From positions 2,976,001 to 3,040,000 of the forward strand of contig CP114119.1 of NCBI GenBank assembly GCA_029959195.1: DNA of 64,000 bases. Direction: 5' to 3'. Positions 1-12,534 of this stretch are shown here, one piece after another (the first letter of the stretch is position 1; each line of letters starts with the position of its first letter). The notes under the pieces are model-generated. The model saw only the letters and a list, made by a program, of their open reading frames with translations. It was not told where the DNA came from and searched no databases. A program made the translations under genes and the position numbers. The DNA is from Dictyophora rubrovolvata. Its lineage: Eukaryota > Basidiomycota > Agaricomycetes > Phallales > Phallaceae.

Positions 1-3000
1 TAAACGATGTCCGCGTCGGCGAGGATTGTTTTTTTGCGAAACCGACTCGGATGCAAGTCAGGCCAACAAGGATGTGTGGAGATTGGGAATGCGCGTATGA
101 CACAATGTAATCCGGCGAGGAGATTAACGTTCTATGGGTGGCACGCGAGAGGACAGGAGTGGGTAAAGATCAACCTGGTGGAAAGACAATTTTAGATTCA
201 GATGATCAGCCCGAATAATAATAGTTTGAGATGATAACTTTTAAAACAATGTGGATCCAGTAAGAGACAAATTTATTTAATGGAGTGCCTACCTGGCAGG
301 ACTCGGAAAATACCAAAACAAAGGAGCAAAGTACAGACAGCCGAGTCCCGGCAATGGGGGCCACCAAACGGATAGGTAAAAATCATGAGCTTTGAACCTT
401 AAAAAGGAAAAAATCCACTAGAACCGCTTCGATGTTTTTTTGGCTATACCATTCCAAATGGCAAAATTGATATGGCAAGTGGTTCCCGATCAGTTATTAA
501 TCATTTAACCCATATGAAACAGATATGGACGATTCTCGTTTGTTCAATTTGGTAAAAACTTTACCGGCATGCGACGAAATAGCCTACGTCGGATGGTTGT
601 ATATAGACTACTGAATTTCATTGATCTAGCCAAAGGAGAAACGAGAGATACATAATTCGGTGCGCAAATAAGAGGCAAATAGACAACTGACATGTATTGC
701 CCGATGAAAGGGGATTTCAGTTTTGAGACCTCATAGATGTTGTCTTTTCTGTCACATGTCACGCATCGCGTCACAATTTTAATTCAAGCTTTTCTCCAAC
801 CACGACGCACTACGGCCCACAGCATCCCGAAGTCTAACCGATCATGCTAACAAAAATGGAAGAAACGAAGAAGCGGTATTAAGTGTGTAATAGATATTCT
901 TGAACTCAACGTTGATTTGAATTCGATGACTTAATTCCCGGTGAACTTGAACTATGGTACTTAATTTAAAACACGTCCTAGAAGCCTTTGGTATATACAG
1001 TGCACCGGAATCGGAGATTGCGCCCATACCAAAAAAACATCTACTACAGTAGACAATTCATATTTACTTGACAAGTCAATTGCACGAATCGACTTGTTCA
1101 GGTTACCCAGTTTATCAAGAGAGGATCATCAGCCTTTATTCATTCTCATTCATAGGACGGCCCTTGAAATTCGGGGTCTCGCAATCGATCATTTCCGTTT
1201 CCCTTTTCTGACAATACACCGTAGAAGAATTTTTTAAAAAAAGTTCAACTGGCTAAAGGAGCTGAATGAATGAACGAATCAATCATGGCTGTCCACGAAA
1301 TTCGAATCCGAAGACAGGTGGCCAAAAATAGCCTTCTGCATATCATATCGTATCAACTCAGCTATATATAGCCTTACAACCCGGCATAGCATAAATCTTT
1401 ACGTACGTTAATGTTTTGTCCGACATTAATTCGACTCCAACGAAATCTCATAGGATATGGATAGACAATACATGAGCCGGGTTTGGTAGAGCATGTGGCA
1501 CATATCGACTAAGGGATTCTGCGTACTGCTATCGGTTTTAGCTCGCCATATCTCGTAACTGAAGAGTCAGAAAGAAGATGATGGCTCACTCCTGAGCCGT
1601 AATTCCAGCGAGTTACTCACAAGGGGAGTATCATGGTATTCTTTATGATGTATTCTGATAACGAGCGGACGGGTTGAAACTAACCACCAACGTCGCCATT
1701 TCGACGACATGCGGAGCCCATTATGAGCCAGAACGTCTTACTATAACCATGACTGTATAAACATTGTCAATGCTCTTTGTTTACTAAATTAGCATTTTTG
1801 CAGGGTTTTCTATATTAATCTGTCCGAATTCTATTTATTCCTGTGTTCTATGTATAGCCTATGATTTGCCTTTTGCCGAGCTCGGCCGACAGAAAGTTAT
1901 ATATAGCAACAGGTGGCCAGAGAACAGAAGTTCCGATTGAGTTCCGAGGGCTTGGGCCGTAAAGTTATTCATATGCCGACTTCAAAATCAAAAAATAGCA
2001 TCCAATCACAAACAAAGAAGGCAGTTCTCGAATTTTTGGAAATAAATGTCACTTCCTTTTCTTCTTTGTGCAATCAGTTTACGGTCATCATGTATCATAT
2101 GCACTACATGCCATACGTCGTTACTCCATATGTACTTCAAATAGCGACATAAATGACTGATATAACTTCGAGCAGCCCTCCTTCGTAGCTAATAATATTT
2201 TCAACCCTCAATCAACTTTCATGAATCTTTGAGGTCTGTGCGTAGGCTGCAGGCATCTGGATGACGAATGTCATTATCAAGAGAGCCATAAGTGATGAGG
2301 CATGTCCGACTCGGATTTATTCATACCTTGAGATGTATGTAATGTGTATGGAGCTCACGGCTTTGAACGGAGAAATGTACAGCTCGAGTCCTTTTCCGAA
2401 ACCGGACTGCAGTGCAGTGCCATGTTAGACTATGTTGGTAGAAAGTGTAGTTGAATAGTGTCCCCCCGGCTAAACAATAAGAATATCCACAATTGGAGTC
2501 AATCTCGAATGTCATGATGTAGTAAATTGTACACCAGGCAAAAGCGGTCACAATTAGACTTTATAAATAACTAGCTCCGGGCCAGTACCTCAGATTCAAC
2601 TAAGGTTTAATTTATGTACTTGTGAGCTTAGTCGTCTTATCAAATCAGGAACTAAGATGCTTGTATAAAATATCCAGCTAACCTGCCAAAAATATCGAGA
2701 GAATCGAATAAAGAATGTTTAGCGTGTCTATATGGTATAACGAAGCAATTCCGATCAATCATCATACTCCTAAGGCCTAAGGGGCTATGCAACACTTGTC
2801 CTCAGCCAACACGATTGATTCCTCTTGAACTTCATAGTATATTCAAAGTCTATCCGTTGTGGATACATATGGCACTTCATTCCTAAAACGTGTTTATGAA
2901 AGGAAAAAATGGTGAAATGTTAAATAAGTAACCTTAAGTTGTCATGCATGTCACCAGGCACTATTCCCCTCTAGGACCGGACTGCGCATCCGATGCCTAC

Positions 3001-3590
3001 TGCGACTATTTCAATTGAATTCTAAGTATATAACTGTCTACCGTTAGCTGCAACCTGGTAAGTAGTTCCAGCACCCCTTCTGAGCGGTCATGTACCCCAA
3101 AGTACACAAGTAAAAACCAAAAGCACAACACACAGCTGAAGCGTCATCATCGGCCACAAGTCAATTTGTATCCATTCGGTAAGTTGAGAAAGACCTCTAT
3201 GTCCGAGTCAGATATACCTACTAAATATAGCTAGTTATCTCATCGAATTACGTAGGTGTATACGCAATTAAATAGAGTTCAGATTCTAATCAAAGTAAAA
3301 AGTAAACAAAGAAGGAAGAAATCAAAATCTTCGATCAGTGGCATGTGCCAATAGAATCACAAATCAGCCCCCCCCCCCCTATGCCTCACTCGGACAGCTA
3401 ATCAATCCGAATGAAAACAGTGGCTCATCGAACTCATGCCACCGTACGAAGCAGCCATGTTAAGTAACCGAGTGGATCCATAATAGAAGACTCATCAACA
3501 AACAAACAAAATGAATAATCCATAATTGAATTGAGAATGTGACGACAACACGGTCAATTCGAAACGGCATACATACATAGATCCACCGGC
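1..3590. other. gene-poor stretch
   Basis: No coding region could be supported here. Open frames are shorter than 90 codons, show no recognisable motifs and do not join through splice sites into a family I know. The sequence is AT-rich, with scattered TATATA runs near 1,360 and 1,900. A homopolymer of twelve C lies at 3368-3379. It may contain the downstream region of the indoleamine dioxygenase gene that ends at 3658. A weakly conserved or species-specific gene cannot be excluded. Confidence 0.6.
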
Positions 3591-3657
3591 ACCCCAAACA
3601 AACCCCCACATTAGTCCATCCTCCCCAACCCCAAACTTGACTATTCCCACCTGTTCA

Positions 3658-6024
3658 TCATCCACCACGGTCGCTCCCAACACTTCCCCTCTGAAGAGGC
3701 TTTTCCTCACCCATATCCACCTCCGTCGCGACAGATGCGGATTTCTGATTGTCACGACGCTTACTATAAAACCCTACTACTCCGGAATCATTGCTATCGA
3801 CATCAGTAGTAGCCGCATGACCTTGGACCTTCCTGCTCTTCTCAGTCATCTTCTGCTCATCAACGATCTGCCAAACCTCCATTTCACGATCCAAAACCCT
3901 CTTTTGAGTTTCAGATCTCTGACGACACTCCTCAACAGTCTTTAGGAGCTTTTCGTCTATGCCTTTGTTTTGAAGCAAGGTTTGAGTCGGTGGGAGTGCG
4001 GCGCAGGCTTCGTCTAAGACTGCTACGACTGTGCGAAGGTTCTGTAAATGAAGATATGAGTGGGATGTCCTTGGTAATTTGACTTTAAAAAGCGTGTACT
4101 TGAGGGAGATATTTAAGAATAGGAGAACCACCCGTAGCCAGTCCATACGAGCTTCGGCGAATAATGTACTCTTTCGTGAATCTCCAGTGTCGGTCACGGA
4201 ATTCACGGATCTGCAAAAAGTAAAACCGGTTTGAGTTGAGCAATAATGCAGAAGAAAAAAAACAACTCAACCTGATCTGCATTGAGAATATAAAACGCGA
4301 GACTCTTGGGATCGGCGAACGCAAATTCTTTCACTCGAGCTTCGGTAGCTCTAACTTCGAGTGAAGCTATGTATTCACGTTGAGTGATGGGACGGCTATT
4401 GTGAGTGAGTGATTTTTTCTGGAGTGCGTGCGTGAGAGGACGACGTACTATTGCCTAAAATCACGTAACACTTTGGTCAATTCGTTATCTGGAAGTTTAG
4501 CGGTGACTAGTAAACCGGCGGAAGAATCAGGGAATAGCACCATTCACAGTCTTTATGCGGACGTACTCTCAAGAAGATTATCTCCCAAGGGAATCATACT
4601 AATTAAATGTCCGTATCAGACACGGAAACACAAGAATTCTTTTTCTTACGAATCGTTGGCGCCACTCTCTCCTCTGTAGTGAGTAGGCTTTTCATCGCCC
4701 ACACCCTCATATATGACACCATCGGGAAACATGGGATTATCAGCCTTCGGCGCGGTTCCGAAAATGAAGCTTCGGAATTTAAGGTAATCACTACTAAGAG
4801 GTCAGTCCGGGGGGTATGTAGGCCGATAGTTATTTCACTTACGCGGGTTTGGAGCGACCCCACATCGTTTCCATGGAGTTGTTAATCTATCATAACAATC
4901 AAGACGTGAACTTGATAAGTAAACCGAAATGAACATACGAGTCTATAAGTGTCATACAACCTTTCAAGTGCATTGTTAAACGCCTCTCTGTCCTTGTTAT
5001 TTACAGCTGCGATGGCATCTTCGGCAGCAGATACAAGTTTTCCAGAATGAGAAACCATATCTCTAAGAAAGCGTAAATTCCTTTAAAAATCATCAACCAT
5101 AAATGCCATCCCATAACTTACACATGGACAAGAATAAACCCTTTCTCGCTACCCGCGAAATCTTCAAAAGCTCTAATGAGACGAAGGTTTTCATAGTGTA
5201 TGCCCCCATTTTCATCTTTACGAGCCCAGTTCTCTGTAAAATATTTGTCAGCGGCGCTGCCAGCATACTAATGCAACGTGCACCACGTACGAAGTGCATA
5301 AGAGCTTGCATATTCCATGAAGGGGAATTGGTTCAACTTCTCAGCCAATGCGGCCATCGGTCTGGCTAGTTCTTTAGGAAGGACTGTCCTACCCGGGCAG
5401 TATTCACCCGTCTGACGGAACGCAATATCGACGGGTTCCAACAGGTAGGCAGACGTTAAGAAACTGATGTGAAGAAATGAGCTTTCGCGTAACTCAATAA
5501 TGTGAAATAACGAAGAACTAACCTGTAGTCTCTGAACAAAGCAGAGATAAGCAACTGTAAACCATGCGTTTGAGCCTTGGGACCGTGTCTAGTAACGAGT
5601 GTCCAAATCTGACCTGATCATCCGATGCTATGACTTTATTAATCTCCTTTTCGAGGTCTAATCCACGCAATTCGGATATGACTGCGTCTCCAAATTGACC
5701 CATGGCAAGCAATCCAGCTGTGCCGTTGGGTTGATGAATGGTCATACGATTCAAAAGAGACTCAACAGGTGAGAACACAGATGGTAAAGCTTTAATAGGA
5801 TCCTAGAAAGAAATATTGAGGTAAGAAAACCTAAACCGGATACGACGAACCTCCCGTGGAAGGAAACCTCTCTCCCTGGTTATGGTAAAAGCGGGGGCAG
5901 ACTTATGCTTCGTCCCGACAACGCGCTCGGGTATAACAACTGGACGAAGGAGATTTCCTGCCGCAGAGCGAATAGACATAGATTTGTCACTAAGAGAAGC
6001 ACGAAGACGTGCTGTGGAATGCAT
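3658..6024 (-). CDS. IDO: indoleamine 2,3-dioxygenase (spliced)
   Basis: This haem dioxygenase opens the indole ring of L-tryptophan to N-formylkynurenine, the first step of the kynurenine route, in the cytosol. The reading starts at 6024 (MHSTARLRAS...). Exon 1 ends at 5851 and exon 2 begins at 5802 (DPIKALPSVFSP). Downstream exons give the family blocks SAYLLEPVDIAFRQTGEY, LPKELARPMAAL, FPDGVIYEGV with a following YRGESGANDS (read across about 4.6-4.8 kb), FRDRHWRFTKEYI and ATGGSPILKYLPQ. The His in FRDRHW aligns with the proximal haem ligand of the family. A likely 53-nt intron at about 5594-5646 joins SELR to QIWTLVTRHG; without it the frame breaks. The last exon ends in a charged tail of about 100 residues beyond the core, which looks disordered. 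At least seven introns are needed. Family identity is secure; individual splice sites in the middle are inferred. Confidence 0.93.
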
Positions 6025-8491
6025 ATTTGAAAAGAAGAGACGTTGTAGATAGGTACAGCGATGACAGTGGTAATTGTCGGTGAAGTGGTCTTTTTATATT
6101 TCCACGACTGAGGCAATGTCACGTGAGCTTATTTACGGGCGGGACCAGCATATTGGCTTATGGTGCCCGTGCCACGTCCTTGCCGGATACCGAGTGAAAT
6201 TTGAAAAAGAAAAGGAAGTTAATGAAGTCATAAGAGATAGATAACCAATACATTTGACGTAAGAAGTGAAATGAAATCTTGTAGATAAGGTATTTGTGAA
6301 AACGTAAACGTAAACGTGGACGTGGCTAGCGGTTAGTCTTCAAGCTTTAAGTTTCAAGTTCTATACCCACAGAAAGACACTGCAGAAAATTTATGGCCAG
6401 AAACAAAGAGCGATTGTGACCTGATTTTGAACCGCCCCAGGGTAAATTTGGCCGAGCCCGAAACCAATACCTTAAACGCGTGCCAAAGTTTGCTTGGCGT
6501 ATTTATTGGAGATATTAGCACCCAGTTCAAACAACGATTAGCTGGCTCATTTACGTTTGAAATGGAGACGAAATACCTATTAGCGGTATGATAAGAAAAA
6601 CAAACCAGTGAATGAAAGAAGTGAACGTACACACGTGTGCATGATAGTATGTACTATGAATCGCAAGCACTTGTACGTACTTGCACACTGGCGATATCGC
6701 AATGACAAGGCGTGCGGCCTTGATAAACTCGTTTGTGAACCGTAAAGAAGCTGAGCTTCGTGGTGGCACGAATACCGAATACCACATGACTCGGAGCTTG
6801 TTGAGAGGCGCTGAGGTGACCGTGTGCCATTGCCATCCACCGAAAAACCGAAGAGTTATTTCAACAAAGAGCGTAGTTTACGGAGCCTTAGGTAATGTCT
6901 GCTTATGATAAGCTCATAGCTCGCCCCAGCTCACGTTCGACAACCATCGCAACATTGCAAATAAAGAATATTCGACAGTACGTGAGTGGTTTTCTGCTTA
7001 CAGTATATAGACCGTACAGGTTGTTAATTGGAGTTTTGATTTCTCCCGCATCTTACTTGAAGAGTAATCTATAAACACGAAGAAGCGGATGTCATCATGA
7101 GGTGCGGTGAAACGCAACGAGGCTGCGGAGAGCGCCAAGGCATTGTAAGCGCAGCGGACAGCAAATTGCGTAAGCACTATAATCTAGACCACTGGACACA
7201 AAATTTACTCACAATTGACTTTTACAGGGAAACTATTAATATGGGCTTCCATTCTGTTTCCGTTATAAAATGGAATTACGGCTCGTTTTCTCCGGACTGT
7301 CAAACACAGTAGCATTGTAGCAAACCCAGTGCGCAACTATTGATACGTCAAACAACCCATGCTAATATATTATGTTGGACTGTGCTGAAGCTGTGAAGGG
7401 GTGATAATGGGTGAGGCCTCCGAGGGTCTAGCTTTCCGCTTTTTAGCTTTGATGCCTTTCTCGTTGCTGAATAGTCCCCGTAGGTTGAAGAAGAGTGCTT
7501 CGCATCTTTCCTCCGGCTTCGCGGTGGGCTGGACAGTGTAGCAGGAAGTGTATCGCGGTTTCGATCCTTCTCATTGCAGTCGGAGCCTGAGCAGATGGGT
7601 GAATCTGCCAATATCGGGTCTAAGAGTAGGTTGAAATACCAGAACTCGACGGCTTGCTTTCGGTACTAACAGTTAGAACTGGTTTTCACTTCTACTCTCG
7701 TCCGTTCATCGCCGCGGCTTCTTTTAGCTGACCCTCAAATTTACGCCGACTGATATGATTGTATATCCATTTTGCTCAAAGCACGTTCATACATTTGGAT
7801 TTGTAGCCAAGTAGTATTAAAAAAAACGTAGTTATCATTACAATTGTAGAAGCTTCCCTCTACGATTTGGACAAGCGTGCGTGCAAGTAAAAGCCATTCG
7901 GATGACATTGGCAACCATGAAAAGATGAGATGAGTTGTATCAACGTGCAACAAAAGAAGGCTTGGCGCCTAGAGGACGGCGACTGCGAGTACATACATAG
8001 ACCCCAACAATTATCTCGCCTCAACATTTAGTCAGGGGTCAAAATATTTCCGTGGAATAATGTAGTCTAATCATAAGGGGATGGACCTGAAAGAGTTGGT
8101 GCACCAGGAGCATACTATGGTTCTAATGGCCAACAAAGATTTGTTGATTTTCATATATAAATCAAGTCAATTTGGCTTCCCGGCTGTGTAACGGTACAGG
8201 TAGAAAAGTGTGGGAATCAAAGGAATGACGTTGGCGAGTTGTCTAAGCGAGCGCAGCCGTAACTGTGGTGATTGCCACGCGGCAAACACTGTAAGAAACG
8301 ATTCGCTTTCGGTCTTTCACGGTGTGACGTGGATTTCAAGTGAGTTTTCAAGTCCCTAGTGAATACATACAAAATAGTTCAGAAATGGTAAAGAGTGACA
8401 AATATACACGTAAAACGGCAGCGACAGGTCATCATCGCGAAGTAGTACTTTGCTTGCTCATCATCCTCCCGAGTAAATTTTGTGCGGAACG
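6025..8491. other. intergenic region, one decayed retroelement piece
   Basis: This stretch separates the divergently placed dioxygenase start (6024) and the 3' end of the MFS gene (8492). No intact gene was recognised on either strand. The only meaningful coding trace is the LINE-like fragment listed separately at about 7.46-7.64 kb. Several short open frames around 6.35-6.91 kb overlap one another on opposite strands and look random. Confidence 0.55.
7460..7640 (-). mobile_element. fragment of non-LTR retrotransposon (LINE) ORF2 C-terminus
   Basis: Reading the minus strand from about 7630, one frame gives ADSPICSGSDCNE and the adjacent frame gives IETAIHFLLHCPAHREA. Joined by a one-step frame change, these match the C-terminal Cys/His cluster found downstream of reverse transcriptase in many fungal LINE elements: two Cys in an SPxC context, then ETxxHFLLxCP. 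No reverse-transcriptase catalytic core, 5' end or poly(A) tail is visible, so this is a short, frameshifted relic and not a working element. The match rests on one motif, so moderate confidence. Confidence 0.5.
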
Positions 8492-11002
8492 TCAGGAGCT
8501 CGGTGGCGATTTGGGTAATCGTTTGCGTTCTATCAATAGAACAAATAACCCTGCCAAAGCAGATACAACGATTAATGTGAGGAAGTTTCGTCTAAGAGCG
8601 ACCATATATGCGTTTATTACGGGCGATCGATAGGATGGTGGTAACTCCAGAACTGCCTCGATGCTTTCCAGGACCAGAGAACGGACTTCTGCCGGAAGTT
8701 TTATGTCAAGATGATCAATTTGAAACTGAAGTGTTCCCTCGAAAATGGCACCTCCGACACTAATTAAAATTTTAATCTTTTAAGTCATAAAGCGCAAAAT
8801 AAGAGAAAATAGACACATACGAGCTACCAATCGCGGCTGATAATACAGTGGAAAAGGAGATCAAGGAAGTAGCCTGTGGGATCATGTCTTCGTCATCGAC
8901 AAACTCTGCTTGGGCGACGAGAATCTAGCAAAAAAAAACGATGACATATTTGTCCAGAAACAGTCGTACAAAGAAAACTTACACAATTTTGGGAGGCAGG
9001 ACCGAGACCAAATCCCATAAGGACTTGACACACTGCAAGGAGGACCAGGCTCGTCGTGGCAGCAGGGATCGCTGCCAAGAGAGCGAATGCGATAGTCGCT
9101 AGGAAAGGTGGCAAGAACATCCAAATCCAAACATTCCCAGTTCTCTGGACTTTTTGTAAGCATAATGGGGCTGAGATTTGCTACTAACACACGCACCCCA
9201 ACTATAAAGCCACAAAGTATAGTGCCTATGTTGATGTGCGTTCAACTACCCATAAAAGAGGAAAGGTCTATTGACTGAGTGCTTACCAACAATGCACGCC
9301 CTAAATCACATGAGTAAACAGACGATGGTAAAGAAACTCGCAAATTGCACTCACGCTGAAGTGGGTAAAATTTGCAAGCCAGCTTCGATAGCAGACATTC
9401 CACGTAATTGATAAAGAATAGACTAATAAAGTTGTATTCTCCAACTTCGAACATAAAGAAGAACTCATAGACACAAACCAAGTAAAGCTAACAAAGGGTC
9501 AGCTAATCACTCAACAAACATTAAGCGACTTCCTTACCGCTGCTACAATTATTGACCATCGGGTAAATAGCTTCAAGGCGTAACAGAATAAGTAACAGCA
9601 GATTGATTTGTAAAGATACAATGTCATACCGAAGCCAAGAAACTTCCTAGAACGTTTCGCCTTTTCAACAACACAATCGGTAAGAGTGCTTCAGACCCCA
9701 TGCGTGCTTCCCAAGCAATGAATAGACATGAAAGAATACTGCCCTATTTCAAAGTGTTTAAATAGCGCAATGCAACTACACTAGTTCACTCACGATTACT
9801 ATGGTCGCTATAACTCCGGGATCGTTCCAAGGTTTTGTATTCCCACCCCATTGTAATCCGGTGAGCAATAGAAAGATGCCTGAAGTATTCAGAAATGACC
9901 CTATCCAGTCCATTCTCAACCACGAGTGCAAAAGGGAATTCTTCAATTCATGTGTTGTTGAACTGGGCACATTTGGAATAAAGAACACAAGCGCAAACAT
10001 AGCTATGCCGCCAATCTGACGAAGCATAATTGTGGCTTGAAGTGAAAAGAAGATTAGTCGAACTTACAGGAAGGTTTATATCTGGAATGGACAATTCGTA
10101 AAAAAAAATGTCAGAGGAAAGGGAAAAAACTCACAGAAACACCATCTTAGAATAATAATTTGTTACTTGTAATTGTCGATATGTATAATAAACGACGCAC
10201 CTAAAACTAAGACGTTCTGAAAGACTTATATGAGACAAAAAGTCCAAACGCGAGATGTAAAAAAGTTACCGGTGAGCGCACCACCTATCACCGGAGCGAT
10301 CAATATGCTACCGGCATAGACAGATATGATTATCCCAATAAGAAAAGATCGTTGACTAAGAGTGCTGATCTAAAACATTAGTTCTTGATTGAGTGATAAA
10401 CGCTGCAGCAGAGAAACAAGGAGGTTACATGAGTAATGATGGAGAGCACGGCTACCAAGATACCAGCAGCCCCAAGTCCAGCTATCCCTCTTCCAAGAAG
10501 AAGAACATCGATAGTAGGCGCAACTCCACAGATAAGACTCCCCAATTGAAAAACACTCAGTGCAGCAAAAAGAACATATTTCGGAGGCGTGAAGGTCAAT
10601 ATTTTCCCGTAAAGCAAGACGAAACAGGCCTTTCACATAATATTAATGAGCGGAAGTGGCCAACATTTGTTCAAGCTACGCTTACTTGAGAAATGAAATA
10701 AGCACTGCCTATCCAAGCAATATCATCAACCGCGTTGAATTCGGAAGTTATGGCGACGAGAGCAGTGTCGAGTATGCTCATGTCGAGACCCAACAATAAA
10801 GCCATTATCAGAAATGTCCTGTAAAAAGAACCTATAAGTTTCACGACATATATATGCTCAGTCGAAAGACATGCCCCTCAGCGACAATCAATCTAACACC
10901 ATTGAGCAAATACGACGATTTTTTCGCTTTCAAATGGTATAACGAGGAAGTTGAACCGCCCGGTGTTAATGGTTCGAGTTCGGCTTTTTGACTCAAGTCC
11001 AT
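8492..11002 (-). CDS. DHA2-family MFS transporter (spliced, micro-exons)
   Basis: This is a proton-linked major facilitator of the 14-helix drug:H+ antiporter-2 type, expected in the plasma or vacuolar membrane. The start at 11002 gives MDLSQKAELEPLTPGGS. The next exon gives LLGLDMSILDTALVAITSEF, then YGKILTFTPPKYV, LLLGRGIAGLGAAGI (the motif after helix 4), SVYAGSILIAPVIGGALT, RWCFYINLPIGG, WEARMGSEALLPIVLLKRR, QLRGMSAIEAGLQILPTSA and MGFGLGPASQNC. It ends SALAGLFVLLIERKRLPKSPPSS. RWCFYINLPIGG is assembled from three tiny exons: 10201-10216 (16 nt), 10135-10145 (11 nt) and 10068-10081 (14 nt), then an exon at 9794-10015. All junctions keep frame with GT/AG borders. The region 9.4-9.65 kb, around the loop before QLRGMSAIE, could not be resolved cleanly and may hide another small exon or damage. 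Substrate is unknown. Confidence 0.88.
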
Positions 11003-12534
11003 CCGTGATAGTGGGGAGTAATATTATAAAGTGGAAAATATAGATTCAAAGGTAGAAAGGTAGTAGAAAAACAATAGAAAGGGGATATTAAAGATAGGAA
11101 GTCAAAACTGGTTTGAGATTTTTTCGGGGCTGCTCTGAGTTTTTATTTTCCAAAAAAAAAACAGCAGACCTATAACTTACAGGCACCATAAACGTCTGTT
11201 AATGACTCGGAGATCCCGGGTGGCACACGGCGTAATTACCCCGTCTATAGCAATCAAAATAGAGGCCATGTTTTTTTGTCGTTTTTTTTTTCGGCCAACA
11301 CGGGGATATCCATTTTGTAATGCATGCCGACATCAGACCACATGATCAGGGGCGTAATCATCGTTGACAATCCTTTTAGAGTAAGGTTTTCGAATGGAGC
11401 TGCAGCCTGCACTAGATTATTGACGAGAAATAACATACGTTGGGATACAAATGTGGAAGAATAATGATCGTGGTTCATCAAATTCAAAATAAATTAACAA
11501 TCAGATTCCAACCGGCCCTACATGAAGAGTCAGGCACGAAATTGGAACGCATTCTACTGATTAATCACCCCAGTTTTATTTCAAAGGATGCCGAGTCTCA
11601 AACTAGAATTCGAAGATATAAAAGAGGGCGATGCCACAAGGGAATTCCGATACTCCTCTAATACGTAATACGAAAAAGCTGATGTTGGATGGCAGAATCA
11701 ACTTTTTGTGGAGAACATTGGAATCAACAAACGAGCAAGCAAATGCCCTAGATTAAAGAAGGTAATCCATTTGCATGGACCTCATGGGCAATAAACTCAC
11801 TAGATCGAGCAGGAGACATGAGTTTGTGGAGGTAGTGTGGGAATGTTGTACCATGGCTGCAAAAGGATTGACAAGAGACCGAGATTAGGTTCGTGAGAAT
11901 CTCTCAAAAAGCGGGTCGATTTAGCTGAGGGAACTCATGCCTAATTAACGAAACTTCGTCGTGTTCTACTATCTGAACTAGTAGGAGCAACACTTCGCTA
12001 CAATTCCTATTGAAAACGCCCGGGCAAAGTATTATATGACTTACCCACCTTGCAAATCAACGCGACTCCATGACGTTCAAAACGGCCCTTTCAGAGACTT
12101 TCCCTCTATGTCTGTATTGAGCATTATTATATCGGAGGTTTCGAAATCGCCTGTCGCGTTAAAGTTTTGACTAGGGTCACAGTCAAAACTAGGCCATCAT
12201 CCCAATGGAACCTGTTATTCTTTTTCATATTTTCACGCCATGCATGTCGCAAAACATCTCAGCTGGGAGCTAGTTGCAAAGTTCGACGGAATTTTCTACT
12301 CGATTGGAGATTAGAGTTCTTCATGTGAAACTGAAAAAAATTGATGAGTGTTAACTGTTTGCATAATAGATACAAATGTTCCCCGTTAGTGTACGCACCA
12401 GCTCACAGCTTTCAAGAGGCTTTGTACGCGGTACGTAAAACAAGCTGCGCGGAGTGCGCCAAATTCACGATACAAGCGCTTGACAGCCCCTGTCGCTTGT
12501 GCAACTGAATCCATACTCAGATTGAGGTCGAAGG
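11003..12534. other. intergenic region between divergent genes
   Basis: This stretch lies between the start of the minus-strand MFS gene and the start of the TSC1 homologue, so it should hold both promoters. No coding region is supported. An open frame of 77 codons at 11254-11487 (-) has no recognisable motif and no plausible splice partners. A-runs occur near 11,150 and T-runs near 11,280. Confidence 0.55.

Noticed and set aside
1290-1315. TTCGAATCC resembling a tRNA T-loop
   Set aside because: The flanks do not form a T stem or the rest of a cloverleaf.
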